Shown here in pieces: positions 18,095 to 27,007 of a DNA stretch of 64,000 nt. The position numbers and the translations under genes were made by a program. Numbering within the stretch: the first letter of the stretch is position 1; each line of letters opens with the position of its first letter. A model generated the notes under the pieces. It did no database searches and was not told where the DNA came from. It saw only the letters and a list, made by a program, of their open reading frames with translations. This DNA comes from Neobacillus sp. DY30 (lineage in GTDB: Bacteria; Bacillota; Bacilli; Bacillales; Cytobacillaceae): contig NZ_CP126093.1 in NCBI RefSeq assembly GCF_030123065.1, positions 810,001 to 874,000 of the forward strand, given 5' to 3'.

Positions 18095-18547
18095 ATGAGT
18101 AATTACAGATCAGGAATTTTGGCTGGTGCAGTCATTTTCCTTCTAGCTCTTTTCTTGTTTGTACTGTCCTTGCAGTATTCCTATTCTAGTGCTCTTGGAC
18201 CGGGACCGGGCTTCTTTCCTACTTGGTTGAGCGGTATCCTGATGGCTCTCTCAATTTGGTATATCTATGAAAGCGTAAAAGGGAAAAATGTAAGCGGTGA
18301 ATCGTGGCCAACGGGACGTTCTTTCAAACATATTTTGTTTATCATTATCAGTTTGGTCCTTTTCGTTATTCTCTTTTCTTTATTCGGATTCGTAGTTGCG
18401 GGTGTTACCTTTTTGGCCCTTTTGTTTTACAAAGAGTATAAATGGTACACCAACTTATTAATGTCTGTTGGAATCACAGCATTTATTTACTTGTTGTTTA
18501 ATACAGTTTTAAAGGTGTACTTACCTTTAGGCGGGATACTTTTTTAG
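18095..18547 (+). CDS. TctB-family small membrane subunit
   Basis: 150 residues with four predicted membrane segments, length and layout of TctB. LGPGPGFFPTWLSG after the first segment is the family motif. Lies between the binding protein and TctA (12-bp gap to TctA), so translation is probably coupled. Confidence 0.88.
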   Translation: MSNYRSGILAGAVIFLLALFLFVLSLQYSYSSALGPGPGFFPTWLSGILMALSIWYIYESVKGKNVSGESWPTGRSFKHILFIIISLVLFVILFSLFGFVVAGVTFLALLFYKEYKWYTNLLMSVGITAFIYLLFNTVLKVYLPLGGILF

Positions 18548-18559
18548 GGGGGCAGTTAA

Positions 18560-20065
18560 ATGGATTCATTGTTATTGCTTTTGCATGGATTTGAAACGGC
18601 ATTGAGCTGGTCAAATCTTCTCTACTGCCTTATTGGTGTAATGCTAGGGATGGTCATCGGCGTTCTCCCTGGTCTTGGTCCAGTATCTGGTACTGCTTTG
18701 CTTATTCCGATTACTTTTGGGATGGAGCCAGTCACTGCTATTATTATGCTTTCCGGAATCTTCTATGGATCGATGTATGGAGGAACGATTACTTCTGTAT
18801 TAGTGAACGTGCCAGGTGAGGCTGCATCGGTCATTACATGTATTGACGGTTATGAGATGACGAAGCAGGGGCGTTCGGGAGCGGCACTTGGGGTGGCTGC
18901 AATTGGCTCATTTATCGGCGGGATTGTTGCTGTAACCGCACTTACATTTGTAGGTCCAGCTTTGTCTAAAATTGCGTTGAAATTTGGTCCTCCGGAGTTC
19001 TTTGCTATTATGCTGCTTGGCATGCTGATGATTGTGGCATTGATGGGAAAGTCTTTAGTCAGGGGATTAATTGCTGCATTCCTCGGTTTATTGCTTGCGA
19101 TGGTAGGACAAGACATGGTCACTGGAGAATTCCGTTTCACATTTAACTCCATAGAGTTGATGGATGGAATTGATTTTGCGGTCATGGCCATGGGTCTGTT
19201 TGGAATTTCAGAGATTTTGCTAAATGCAGAAAACCCAACAAAAGTCTCCAAACCGGAAAAGGTCACAGGTCTTCTTCCTAAGCGGGAAGAATGGGGACCA
19301 ACTCTTAAATCCGTCGGAAGGGGAACGGGCATCGGAATGCTTCTTGGAGTCATCCCAGGTGCAAACTCCATTATTGCGTCAACCTTTTCCTATATTTTAG
19401 AAAAAAAGGTTGCCAAGGATCCATCCCGCTTTGGAAAAGGAGCGATCGAGGGGGTAGCAGGACCTGAGACGGCGAATAACGCCCACAGCGGTGCAGCTTT
19501 AATTCCTTTATTTTCCCTAGGACTGCCAAGCTCGCCTACGATGGCGGTTATTTTAGGAGCGTTTGTGATGCATGGATTAACGCCAGGACCAGCCCTGTTT
19601 ACGAAAAATCCGGACTTTGTATGGGGCCTGATTGCAAGTATGTTTATTGGAAATGTTTTATTGCTGATCATGAACATGCCTTTAGTCGGTATGTGGGCAA
19701 AAATTGCGATGATACCGTATAAGTTATTGTTTCCGATTATCCTGATGGTCATTTTAGTTGGAACCTACAGTCTAAATGGCAGCCTTTGGGATGTTTCGAT
19801 GATGCTGATTTTTGGGGTTATTGGTTATATCCTAAAGAAATTAGATATCCCGATGTCCGCAATGATTGTAACTTTTATATTAGGGTCCCAATTGGAGACT
19901 TCCATGCTGCAATCCTTATCTATTTCAACTGAAGGTTTTCTTATCTTTTTTACACAGCCAATTTCAGCCGTTATCATGGGCATTGCCCTCATTATATTTG
20001 CCATTAGCATCTATAGCGGAGTGAAAAATAAGCGTGGGAATCTCGCGGACGATGTTGAAATGTAA
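18560..20065 (+). CDS. TctA-family large membrane subunit
   Basis: 501 residues, about 11-12 membrane segments. GVLPGLGPVSGTALLIP near the N terminus and a similar GVIPGANSIIAS in the second half are the duplicated TctA motifs. PETANNAHSGAALIPLFSLG is also typical. Forms the channel unit of the Na+ or H+ coupled tripartite system with the two preceding genes. ATG follows AGGGGGGCAG. Confidence 0.92.
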   Translation: MDSLLLLLHGFETALSWSNLLYCLIGVMLGMVIGVLPGLGPVSGTALLIPITFGMEPVTAIIMLSGIFYGSMYGGTITSVLVNVPGEAASVITCIDGYEMTKQGRSGAALGVAAIGSFIGGIVAVTALTFVGPALSKIALKFGPPEFFAIMLLGMLMIVALMGKSLVRGLIAAFLGLLLAMVGQDMVTGEFRFTFNSIELMDGIDFAVMAMGLFGISEILLNAENPTKVSKPEKVTGLLPKREEWGPTLKSVGRGTGIGMLLGVIPGANSIIASTFSYILEKKVAKDPSRFGKGAIEGVAGPETANNAHSGAALIPLFSLGLPSSPTMAVILGAFVMHGLTPGPALFTKNPDFVWGLIASMFIGNVLLLIMNMPLVGMWAKIAMIPYKLLFPIILMVILVGTYSLNGSLWDVSMMLIFGVIGYILKKLDIPMSAMIVTFILGSQLETSMLQSLSISTEGFLIFFTQPISAVIMGIALIIFAISIYSGVKNKRGNLADDVEM

Positions 20066-20109
20066 TTTAGGAGCGAATGAAATGAAAGGGACATAACGAG
20101 GTGAAGCAC

Positions 20110-21555
20110 ATGAAGGTGAACTTGTTCATAAACAATGAAGATGTGACAACAGAGCATTATGAGGAAGTGAGGGATCCAGGCAGATTAAGTGAAGTAGTTG
20201 GTTTTATCGCCAAGGGGGATCCAGGCTATATTGATCGGGCTGTGCAAGCTGCACATCAAGCCTTCCACTTCTGGCGCCAAAATACACTTAATGAAAGAAT
20301 GTCAATCCTATTAAAATCCGCTGAAGAAATTGAGAAAAATATGTCATCTATCGCCAGTGTGACGGCAAAAGAAAACGGCATGCTGCTTGGCAGAACCATT
20401 GATGAAGTCAAGTTAGGCTTGATGGATATGAGAACTATAATAGAATTGGCGCCTTCTGCCTTTCAACAACGGATTATAGAGGATGAAAGCGGCTGGGTCA
20501 ACGTAGTGAAGAGGCCGATGGGTGTGATAGCTTGTATCGTTCCTTGGAATGCCCCTATTATTCTAACTCTGCAAAAAATAACGCCGATCCTTCTTGCTGG
20601 CAATACAATCGTAGTTAAACCGTCTCCAACTGCTTCAATGGGAGTAGTAACAATATTAAAAACAATGGCGGAATTTTTCCCGCCAGGCGTAATTAATGTT
20701 GTTCTTGGCGGTGGTGATGTAGGAAGTGCTTTAACTTCTCATCCGCTCGTACGTAAAATTTCCTTTACTGGCGGAGGGAGTACTGCCGTGGCAATCATGA
20801 AATCTGCTGCTGACACACTTAAAGGGGTTCACTTTGAATTAGGGGGTAACGACCCAGCTATTGTACTGAACGACGCCGATCTTAATGAAGTCGTTCCCAA
20901 AATTGTAGAAGGAGCATTTCGAAGGACAGGTCAATTCTGTTTTGCGATTAAGCGCGTTTACATTCCTTATAGTATGTATGATGAGTTCTATGAAAAGGCT
21001 TGCGAGTTTACAGACTCCTATAAAATCGGGTATCAATTGAATGAAGAAGCTACAATGGGGCCAATTAACAACCAACTTCAATATCAAAGGATTATTGAAC
21101 TAATTGAAAGACTGGAACACAGCGGGGCTAATTTAGTCAAGTTAGGAAAGCAGCTTGAACCTGAGAATTGGGATAACGGATACTATCTTCAGCCAGTTAT
21201 TGTAAGGGATGTCGATCCTTACGCTGAGATTGTGACCTGTGAACAATTTGGTCCAGTGCTCCCGTTGATTCCCTATCATACGGAAGAAGAAGTGATTCAT
21301 ATGGCCAACAATTCTGAATTTGGTTTGGGTTCTTCTGTATGGTCTTCAGATTTTGACCGTGCATTAGACGTTGCGAACAGAATAGAAGCGGGTATGACCT
21401 TTATAAATGGTCATGGGCAGACACCATTAGGTTCAAAATACATCCCGTTCGGCGGAATTAAGCAAAGTGGAATCGGAAGAGAAAAGTCTATCAAAGTTTT
21501 TGATGAATTTATCGAATACCATGGAATTAATTTCCACAAAAAAGGCATTAATTGA
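20110..21555 (+). CDS. Aldehyde dehydrogenase (NAD(P)+)
   Basis: 481 residues from ATG 20110, which has GAGGTG six bases upstream (GTG 20101 is possible). ALDH superfamily: the Rossmann GVIACIVPWNAP segment, general base Glu243 in FELGGNDPAIV, nucleophile Cys277 in GQFCFAIKR, and PFGGIKQSGIGRE near the end. The family oxidises aldehydes to acids. The pairing with the ThDP enzyme suggests a benzaldehyde-type substrate (inference). Last gene before a terminator-like hairpin at 21562. Confidence 0.88.
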   Translation: MKVNLFINNEDVTTEHYEEVRDPGRLSEVVGFIAKGDPGYIDRAVQAAHQAFHFWRQNTLNERMSILLKSAEEIEKNMSSIASVTAKENGMLLGRTIDEVKLGLMDMRTIIELAPSAFQQRIIEDESGWVNVVKRPMGVIACIVPWNAPIILTLQKITPILLAGNTIVVKPSPTASMGVVTILKTMAEFFPPGVINVVLGGGDVGSALTSHPLVRKISFTGGGSTAVAIMKSAADTLKGVHFELGGNDPAIVLNDADLNEVVPKIVEGAFRRTGQFCFAIKRVYIPYSMYDEFYEKACEFTDSYKIGYQLNEEATMGPINNQLQYQRIIELIERLEHSGANLVKLGKQLEPENWDNGYYLQPVIVRDVDPYAEIVTCEQFGPVLPLIPYHTEEEVIHMANNSEFGLGSSVWSSDFDRALDVANRIEAGMTFINGHGQTPLGSKYIPFGGIKQSGIGREKSIKVFDEFIEYHGINFHKKGIN

Positions 21556-21561
21556 TCGTTT

Positions 21562-21597
21562 AAAAAGCTCTCCAGATTTGGGGAGTCCTTTTTATTT
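21562..21597 (+). terminator. Terminator after the aldehyde dehydrogenase gene
   Basis: AAAAAGCTCTCC pairs imperfectly with GGGGAGTCCTTTTT and ends in T-rich sequence. It would close the first forward transcription unit. Confidence 0.6.
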
Positions 21598-21639
21598 CCA
21601 TTCCTTTTGATATGAACTTCTATCTTGGCGGTGAATCAA

Positions 21640-22821
21640 ATGAACTATTACATTATTATTCTGATGAATACCATTCTTATCACAACCATTACTGGGATCA
21701 AGCCTGTTGTTTCTTTATACGCCTACTCTTTGGGGCTTTCCCCTCAAGAAATCAGCATGATTATTGCTAGTTCTGCCATCTGCCCGGCCTTATTGGCTTT
21801 ACATATTGGCAAATGGATTGATCAGATAGGATCACGTCCTATAGTCATCATAGGCAACGTCATGTATTTGATTGCGTTATTGGTAAGTGTTATATTTCCA
21901 TCCTTTTTCATTTTTTTAATCCAGCTTGCCTTGGTTGGTATTGCTTCTACCTGCCTGATGCTTGCCTTGCAGAAGAGAATTGGTAACTTAGGAGGCGACA
22001 TCGATCGGACGGTGGCTAACTACAGTCTGTTTGGATCGGTTGGAGCAATGATTGGCCCCATTATTAGTTCCTTTCTGTATGAACACTTCGGCTACCATAT
22101 TTGTATCATTTTTAATATGCTGCTCATTGCCATCGCATTGTTCAGCGAGATGGGTATCAGGAATTTGCATGAAGAGAATAGGCAAAAAACGGTTCAGAAC
22201 CAGCAAGCACATTTGCAGAGCAGAGAATCGATTTGGACCCTGATGCGAAACCGTGAAATAAGAAATGCGATTCTAATTGGTGGATTGATCTTTTCCTATC
22301 GAGAGTTGTTTAGCGTGTATTTTCCTTTGCTTGCCGACAATATGGGCATCAGTCCAACAATGACAGGGATTCTCCTTTCATTCAGCGGACTTACCATGCT
22401 CGTTATTCGGTTTACCCAAACGTCTCTCGTCCGCTCTTTAGGCCGGATGAGAATCCTTACATGGTCCCTTTTCGTAACTGGATTCATTTATCTTGTCACT
22501 CCATTTTCCCCTTGGATTGTAGTGCTTTTTATGTTGGTTGGTATTTTAGGAGCTGGTTTAGGTCTTGCACAGCCACTTAGCACTGCTACTCTACTGGAAG
22601 GGTCCTTACCCGAACGTCATGGACATGTATTAGGGGTCCAGATGATGATTAATCGTGTCTCCCAATTCGCCATTCCGGTCATCTTTGGAGGACTAGGCGG
22701 TTTGCTTGGGGTTTCCGCTATTTTTTGGGGCAGCGGGCTTGTTCTTACGGTCTTTGGTTATCTAACACGCCCTTTGCCTTTGCAATCGCACAAGACTGAG
22801 AATCAGAACCAGCATTTGTAG
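21640..22821 (+). CDS. MFS transporter
   Basis: 393 residues with 12 predicted membrane segments. GKWIDQIGSRPIVIIGNVMY is the MFS loop 2-3 motif and a partial copy (QTSLVRSLGRMRIL) occurs in the second half. ATG 21640 follows GGCGGTGA, and the TTG at 21625 has no ribosome site. Drug/metabolite-type MFS. The substrate cannot be told, but its place in the island suggests efflux or uptake of a pathway compound. Confidence 0.75.
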   Translation: MNYYIIILMNTILITTITGIKPVVSLYAYSLGLSPQEISMIIASSAICPALLALHIGKWIDQIGSRPIVIIGNVMYLIALLVSVIFPSFFIFLIQLALVGIASTCLMLALQKRIGNLGGDIDRTVANYSLFGSVGAMIGPIISSFLYEHFGYHICIIFNMLLIAIALFSEMGIRNLHEENRQKTVQNQQAHLQSRESIWTLMRNREIRNAILIGGLIFSYRELFSVYFPLLADNMGISPTMTGILLSFSGLTMLVIRFTQTSLVRSLGRMRILTWSLFVTGFIYLVTPFSPWIVVLFMLVGILGAGLGLAQPLSTATLLEGSLPERHGHVLGVQMMINRVSQFAIPVIFGGLGGLLGVSAIFWGSGLVLTVFGYLTRPLPLQSHKTENQNQHL

Positions 22822-22860
22822 GTGATTCATCAACCAATTATTCCTTAAATCCATATTTAA

Positions 22861-22892
22861 ATCATATGGGAAGTCTATTTTATAGATATTAG
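22861..22892. promoter_or_regulatory. Putative LysR operator, copy 2, upstream of etfB
   Basis: CATATGGGAA followed by TCTAT-TTT-ATAGA (22874-22886) and TATTAG. It matches the sequence at 12794-12825 at 26 of 32 positions, in the same order. It lies 97 bases before the etfB start, inside the only sizeable gap in this part of the block. Probably the control site of a second unit. Confidence 0.65.
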
Positions 22893-22988
22893 TAATATGT
22901 GTATTCCTGTGTTAAATTTTAAATATACAGATTATTCAAAAATAATTTCTCGGAATGAACATGAAAATTTTACTTTTAGGAGGATCAC

Positions 22989-23756
22989 ATGAACATTTTG
23001 GTGCTGCTCAAGCAAACATTTGACACAGAAGAGAAAATTGTACTCACCAATGGAAAAGTAAGCGAAAACGGAGTCAAATTCGTCATTAATCCTTATGATG
23101 AATACGCTGTCGAAGAGGCGGTGGCCATTAAGGAAAAACACGGTGGAGAAGTTACGGTTGTGACGGTAGGCCCGTCACGTGCTGAAGCTGCACTCCGTTC
23201 GGCTTTAGCAATGGGAGCTGATAAGGCGGTCATCGTGGATGATGAATCTGTTTTCGGTGATGAATATATGATTTCCAAAGTACTGGCTGCTTTTGCGAAA
23301 AGGGATAGTTATGATTTGATTTTAGGCGGATATATGGCGGTTGATGATGGAGCTGCTCAGGTCGGACCGCGATTAGCCGAAGAGCTGGGGATCGCGCATA
23401 TTTCTACCATTACGAATTTGGAAGTGGATGGCAGCAAGGTAAAAGTGGAAAAGGATGTGGAAGGTGATATCGAAATCATTGAAGCGGACATGCCAGTACT
23501 GGTCACTGCACAGCAGGGCTTAAATGAACCGCGATACCCCACACTTCCGGGAATCATGAAGGCAAAGAAAAAACCAATTGAACGGCTTACTGCTGCTAAG
23601 CTAGGTTTAAATAGTGAAGAAATTCTTTCGAAGACAGAAGTACTGGAACAATATTTACCACAGCAAAAAACGGCTGGGAAAATTCTACAAGGGGAACTGC
23701 CTGAACAGGTCTCTGAGCTCGTAGAAGCGCTGCGATTTAAGGTAAAAGTCGTGTAA
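22989..23756 (+). CDS. etfB: Electron transfer flavoprotein subunit beta
   Basis: 255 residues, usual EtfB length. MNILVLLKQTFDTEEKI at the start and the signature region GGYMAVDDGAAQVGPRLAEEL (written in parts: GGYMAVDDGAAQVGP) with AMGADKAVIVDD fit EtfB. It binds AMP and forms a heterodimer with EtfA, encoded 40 bases downstream. It should accept electrons from the acyl-CoA dehydrogenase at 27008 and hand them to the FadF-like protein at 13050. AGGAGGATC precedes ATG. Confidence 0.92.
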   Translation: MNILVLLKQTFDTEEKIVLTNGKVSENGVKFVINPYDEYAVEEAVAIKEKHGGEVTVVTVGPSRAEAALRSALAMGADKAVIVDDESVFGDEYMISKVLAAFAKRDSYDLILGGYMAVDDGAAQVGPRLAEELGIAHISTITNLEVDGSKVKVEKDVEGDIEIIEADMPVLVTAQQGLNEPRYPTLPGIMKAKKKPIERLTAAKLGLNSEEILSKTEVLEQYLPQQKTAGKILQGELPEQVSELVEALRFKVKVV

Positions 23757-23796
23757 TCTTATCGGGATAATAATTATTTAAGGGGGAAAGGCACCA

Positions 23797-24768
23797 ATGA
23801 GTAAAGATGTGTTAGTTGTTGCAGAAAAACGAAATGGCAGTTTGAGAAATGTATCGTTTGAAGCACTTGCCGCTGCCCAAAAAATAGCGGCTGGCGGTAA
23901 AGTGACTGCAGTATTATTTGGCAAAGGGGACAACGGAGATGCAGGGCAGCTGGCTCAATATGGAGCAGATCAAGTCTACTTGGTTACCAACGAGGAATTG
24001 AATGCTTATTCAACGGATGCATTCTCGCAAGCGTTCACAGAGGTTATTCAAAACGTAAACCCGGATGCCGTACTGCTTGGTCATACAGCTTTGGGTCGTG
24101 ATTTGGCACCAAGGCTAGCTGCTCGTCTGGGACTTGGATTAGTATCTGATTGTACCGCTGTAGAAGTAAATGGAGATGAAGTGATTTTTGTTCGCCCGAT
24201 TTACGCAGGGAAAGCGTTTCAAAAGAAAAAAATAACTGACGGAACCATTTTTGCTACTATTCGTTCTAATAATATCCCCAAAGGAGAACCTGATGTGGGG
24301 CGTACAGCAGACACGATTGAATATAAAGCGACCATAAAGGATATTCGCACGGTCATTAAAGATGTTGTAAGAAAGACAGCAGGCACCATTGATTTAACTG
24401 AAGCTAAAATTATTGTTTCGGGCGGCCGGGGGGTAAAGAGCGCAGAAGGATTCAACCCGATTAATGAATTAGCAAAAGCACTGGGAGCTGCTGTTGGTGC
24501 ATCCCGCGCAGCTTGTGATGCAGGATACTGTGATTACTCCATGCAGGTAGGTCAGACCGGGAAAGTGGTAACACCCGATTTATATATTGCATGCGGCATC
24601 TCCGGTGCGGTTCAGCATTTGGCTGGGATGTCTAATTCCAAAATTATCGTAGCAATCAATAAGGATCCGGAAGCGCCGATTTTCCAAGTGGCTGATTATG
24701 GAATTGTAGGAGACTTATTTGAAGTGGTTCCAATGTTGACTGAAGAGTTCAAGAAAGTTCCAGTATAA
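23797..24768 (+). CDS. etfA: Electron transfer flavoprotein subunit alpha
   Basis: 323 residues. The C-terminal FAD-binding domain holds VSGGRGVKSAEGF, GAAVGASRAACDAGYC and the signature LYIACGISGAVQHLAGM ending in INKDPEAPIFQVADYGIVGD (shown in two parts). Partner of the preceding EtfB. This is likely a pathway-dedicated copy, since Bacillaceae commonly carry another etfBA with fatty-acid genes elsewhere (family knowledge, not visible here). Confidence 0.92.
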   Translation: MSKDVLVVAEKRNGSLRNVSFEALAAAQKIAAGGKVTAVLFGKGDNGDAGQLAQYGADQVYLVTNEELNAYSTDAFSQAFTEVIQNVNPDAVLLGHTALGRDLAPRLAARLGLGLVSDCTAVEVNGDEVIFVRPIYAGKAFQKKKITDGTIFATIRSNNIPKGEPDVGRTADTIEYKATIKDIRTVIKDVVRKTAGTIDLTEAKIIVSGGRGVKSAEGFNPINELAKALGAAVGASRAACDAGYCDYSMQVGQTGKVVTPDLYIACGISGAVQHLAGMSNSKIIVAINKDPEAPIFQVADYGIVGDLFEVVPMLTEEFKKVPV

Positions 24769-24793
24769 AACAAAAGAGAAAGGGGAAACGAAC

Positions 24794-25987
24794 ATGGCTA
24801 ATATTCTAACGGGTCTTACAGTCATTGATGTGACGCAAAACGTTGCGGGCCCATTTTGTTCACAAATGTTAGGCGATTTAGGAGCGACAGTTATCAAGAT
24901 TGAACGTCCGGGACATGGAGATGATACGAGGCATTGGCATCCGCCATTATGGGGAGGGGAATCTTCCACCTTCCTGGCATTAAATCGCAATAAGAAAAGC
25001 CTTTGCGTCGATCTTAATCACCCAGAGGGGCAGAAAATAGTCCAACAATTATGCGAGACTGCAGACATTTTTATCCATAGCTTGAAGCCCGGAAGTGAGG
25101 AATCTCGCGGACTCGGTTATGAGCATTTATCCGAAATCAATCCTTCTTTAATATATGCGGCTATTAGTGCGTTCGGAGATAAAGGGAAAATGAAAAACAA
25201 GCCGGGCTACGACCCGCTTATTCAAGCATACAGCGGCATTATGAGTTTGACAGGAAATGCGGGTGACGACCCAGCTCGCGTCGGTGTATCCATTGTGGAT
25301 ATGGCAACAGGTATGTGGTCTCTAATTGGTATACTAAGTGCCCTTCACCAGCGCAATGAAACCGGTAAAGGCTGCAAGGTAGCAAACAGTCTGTTAGAAA
25401 CGGGAATTGCATGGGTCACATTACAACTTTCCACATATATGGCATCCGGAAATCTTCCGAAGAAGATGGGAACGGGAATGGCCACGACAGCACCTTATGA
25501 AGCTTTTAAAACCAAAGGGGATCAATGGGCTATTATCGCAGCTGGAAACAATCGACTGTTCAAAAATTTATGTGCGGCGCTTCAAATGCCAGAACTAGTC
25601 GAGGATCCTCGATTTGAATCCAATTCAACCAGGGTCCAAAACCGTAAAGAGCTCCATCGAATTATAGAAGAATGCACCCTGGGATATGAAGTGGACGACC
25701 TCGTCAACTTAATGGCGGAACACAATGTCCCAAGTTGTCCAATCAATACATTGGATCGGGTGCTCCGTGATGAACAAGTGAATGCGCTTTCAATAATTAA
25801 GCCAGTTGAAGATTTTAGAGTTTCTGATTTCCGAATGGTCGATCTTCCATTCCGAATCAATGAAGAACGAGGCAATCTTCAATCGTTACCTCCACTGCTA
25901 GGGGAGCATACGAATGAAATTCTTAGCTCATTAAATTATTCAAAAGAATTATTGGAGCAGCTCAAGAGTAAGAGCATTGTTGGTTAG
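24794..25987 (+). CDS. Family III (CaiB/BaiF) CoA-transferase, copy 1
   Basis: 397 residues. The N terminus TGLTVIDVTQNVAGPFCSQM and GDLGATVIKIERPGHGDDTR are family hallmarks. The catalytic aspartate is in GVSIVDMATGMW. It would move CoA from an acyl-CoA donor to a free carboxylic acid. It sits 25 bases after etfA and nine before a lyase gene, so it probably activates the acid that the lyase, dehydrogenase and hydratase then process. A second copy at 33882 is clearly divergent. Confidence 0.88.
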   Translation: MANILTGLTVIDVTQNVAGPFCSQMLGDLGATVIKIERPGHGDDTRHWHPPLWGGESSTFLALNRNKKSLCVDLNHPEGQKIVQQLCETADIFIHSLKPGSEESRGLGYEHLSEINPSLIYAAISAFGDKGKMKNKPGYDPLIQAYSGIMSLTGNAGDDPARVGVSIVDMATGMWSLIGILSALHQRNETGKGCKVANSLLETGIAWVTLQLSTYMASGNLPKKMGTGMATTAPYEAFKTKGDQWAIIAAGNNRLFKNLCAALQMPELVEDPRFESNSTRVQNRKELHRIIEECTLGYEVDDLVNLMAEHNVPSCPINTLDRVLRDEQVNALSIIKPVEDFRVSDFRMVDLPFRINEERGNLQSLPPLLGEHTNEILSSLNYSKELLEQLKSKSIVG

Positions 25988-25996
25988 GAGGCAGCG

Positions 25997-26965
25997 ATGA
26001 CATTACCCCGACACGTTGAATTGTATGAGGTAGGGCCAAGGGAAGGCTTTCAATCGGAACCAAGCAAGATTCTAACTGAAGATAAAATTAGCTTTATTAA
26101 CTCACTGAGCCAGACTGGACTTAAAAACATTGAGGTTACTTCCTTTGTTAGTCCGAAATGGGTACCGCAGATGGCAGATGCAGAAATGGTATTAGCAAAG
26201 ATTGATAGAGTACAGGGCGTCGCCTATCGGGCGGCATATCTGAATTTAAAAGGTCTTGAACGGGCGCTGCTCAACAACGTGACAATGGATGGAAGTCTTG
26301 TCCTATCTGCTAGTAATGCTTTTTCAAAGCGGAATATGAATAAATCGACGAGTGAAATGTTCGAAACACTGCCAGAATGGATTGAGGCCTATAAGAATGC
26401 AGGCATTCGGGTGAAACAGATGGGATTCATGGCTTCCTTTGGCTGCAACTTTGAAGGCTACATTTACTTAGATCATTTACTGGACATCATGGGAAAGGTT
26501 ATTTCCTTAGCAGATAGCTATGGAGAAAAGATTCAGAAGGTTAAACTAGCCGATACAATGGGCTGGGCTAACCCGGAACAGATTAAGCGAACCGTTCGTG
26601 CCATTCAAGATAAATGGCCGGAACTTAATATACATTTGCATCTGCATGATACACGCGGACTGGGTCTTGCAAACGTTTACGCGGCGCTTTATGAGGGTCT
26701 GTGGGAATTCGATACGGCGGTTGCAGGCCTCGGAGGATGTCCATTTGCTGCAGTGAAAGGGGCACCAGGCAATATTTCTACAGAGGATGTCGCGTTTCTA
26801 TGCGAACAAATGGGTATCGATACAGGACTTAACTTGGAATCTTTGGTCGAATGCGCCAAGATGGCGGAAGAGATTGTTGGGCGAGAGCTCCCTGGGCATC
26901 TGTCTAAAGGCGGGGTCCTCTTAGGAATCAGGCCGCATTCGTGGATGCAGGTACAAGGATCATAA
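25997..26965 (+). CDS. HMG-CoA lyase-like enzyme, copy 1 (DRE-TIM family)
   Basis: 322 residues of the hydroxymethylglutaryl-CoA lyase family. The metal histidines are in HLHLHDTRG and the catalytic cysteine in GLGGCPFA. Two departures from the textbook enzyme: PREGFQSE in place of PRDG, putting Glu where the metal-binding Asp usually is, and a loop GGCPFAAVKGAPGN two residues longer than GGCPYAxGASGN. It should cleave a 3-hydroxyacyl-CoA with a 3-carboxymethyl type branch by retro-Claisen/aldol chemistry, but possibly not HMG-CoA itself. Nine bases separate it from the CoA-transferase gene. Confidence 0.82.
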   Translation: MTLPRHVELYEVGPREGFQSEPSKILTEDKISFINSLSQTGLKNIEVTSFVSPKWVPQMADAEMVLAKIDRVQGVAYRAAYLNLKGLERALLNNVTMDGSLVLSASNAFSKRNMNKSTSEMFETLPEWIEAYKNAGIRVKQMGFMASFGCNFEGYIYLDHLLDIMGKVISLADSYGEKIQKVKLADTMGWANPEQIKRTVRAIQDKWPELNIHLHLHDTRGLGLANVYAALYEGLWEFDTAVAGLGGCPFAAVKGAPGNISTEDVAFLCEQMGIDTGLNLESLVECAKMAEEIVGRELPGHLSKGGVLLGIRPHSWMQVQGS

Positions 26966-27007
26966 ATTAATAGATATAAATAATTGTAGAAGATGGAGGT
27001 ATATAAG

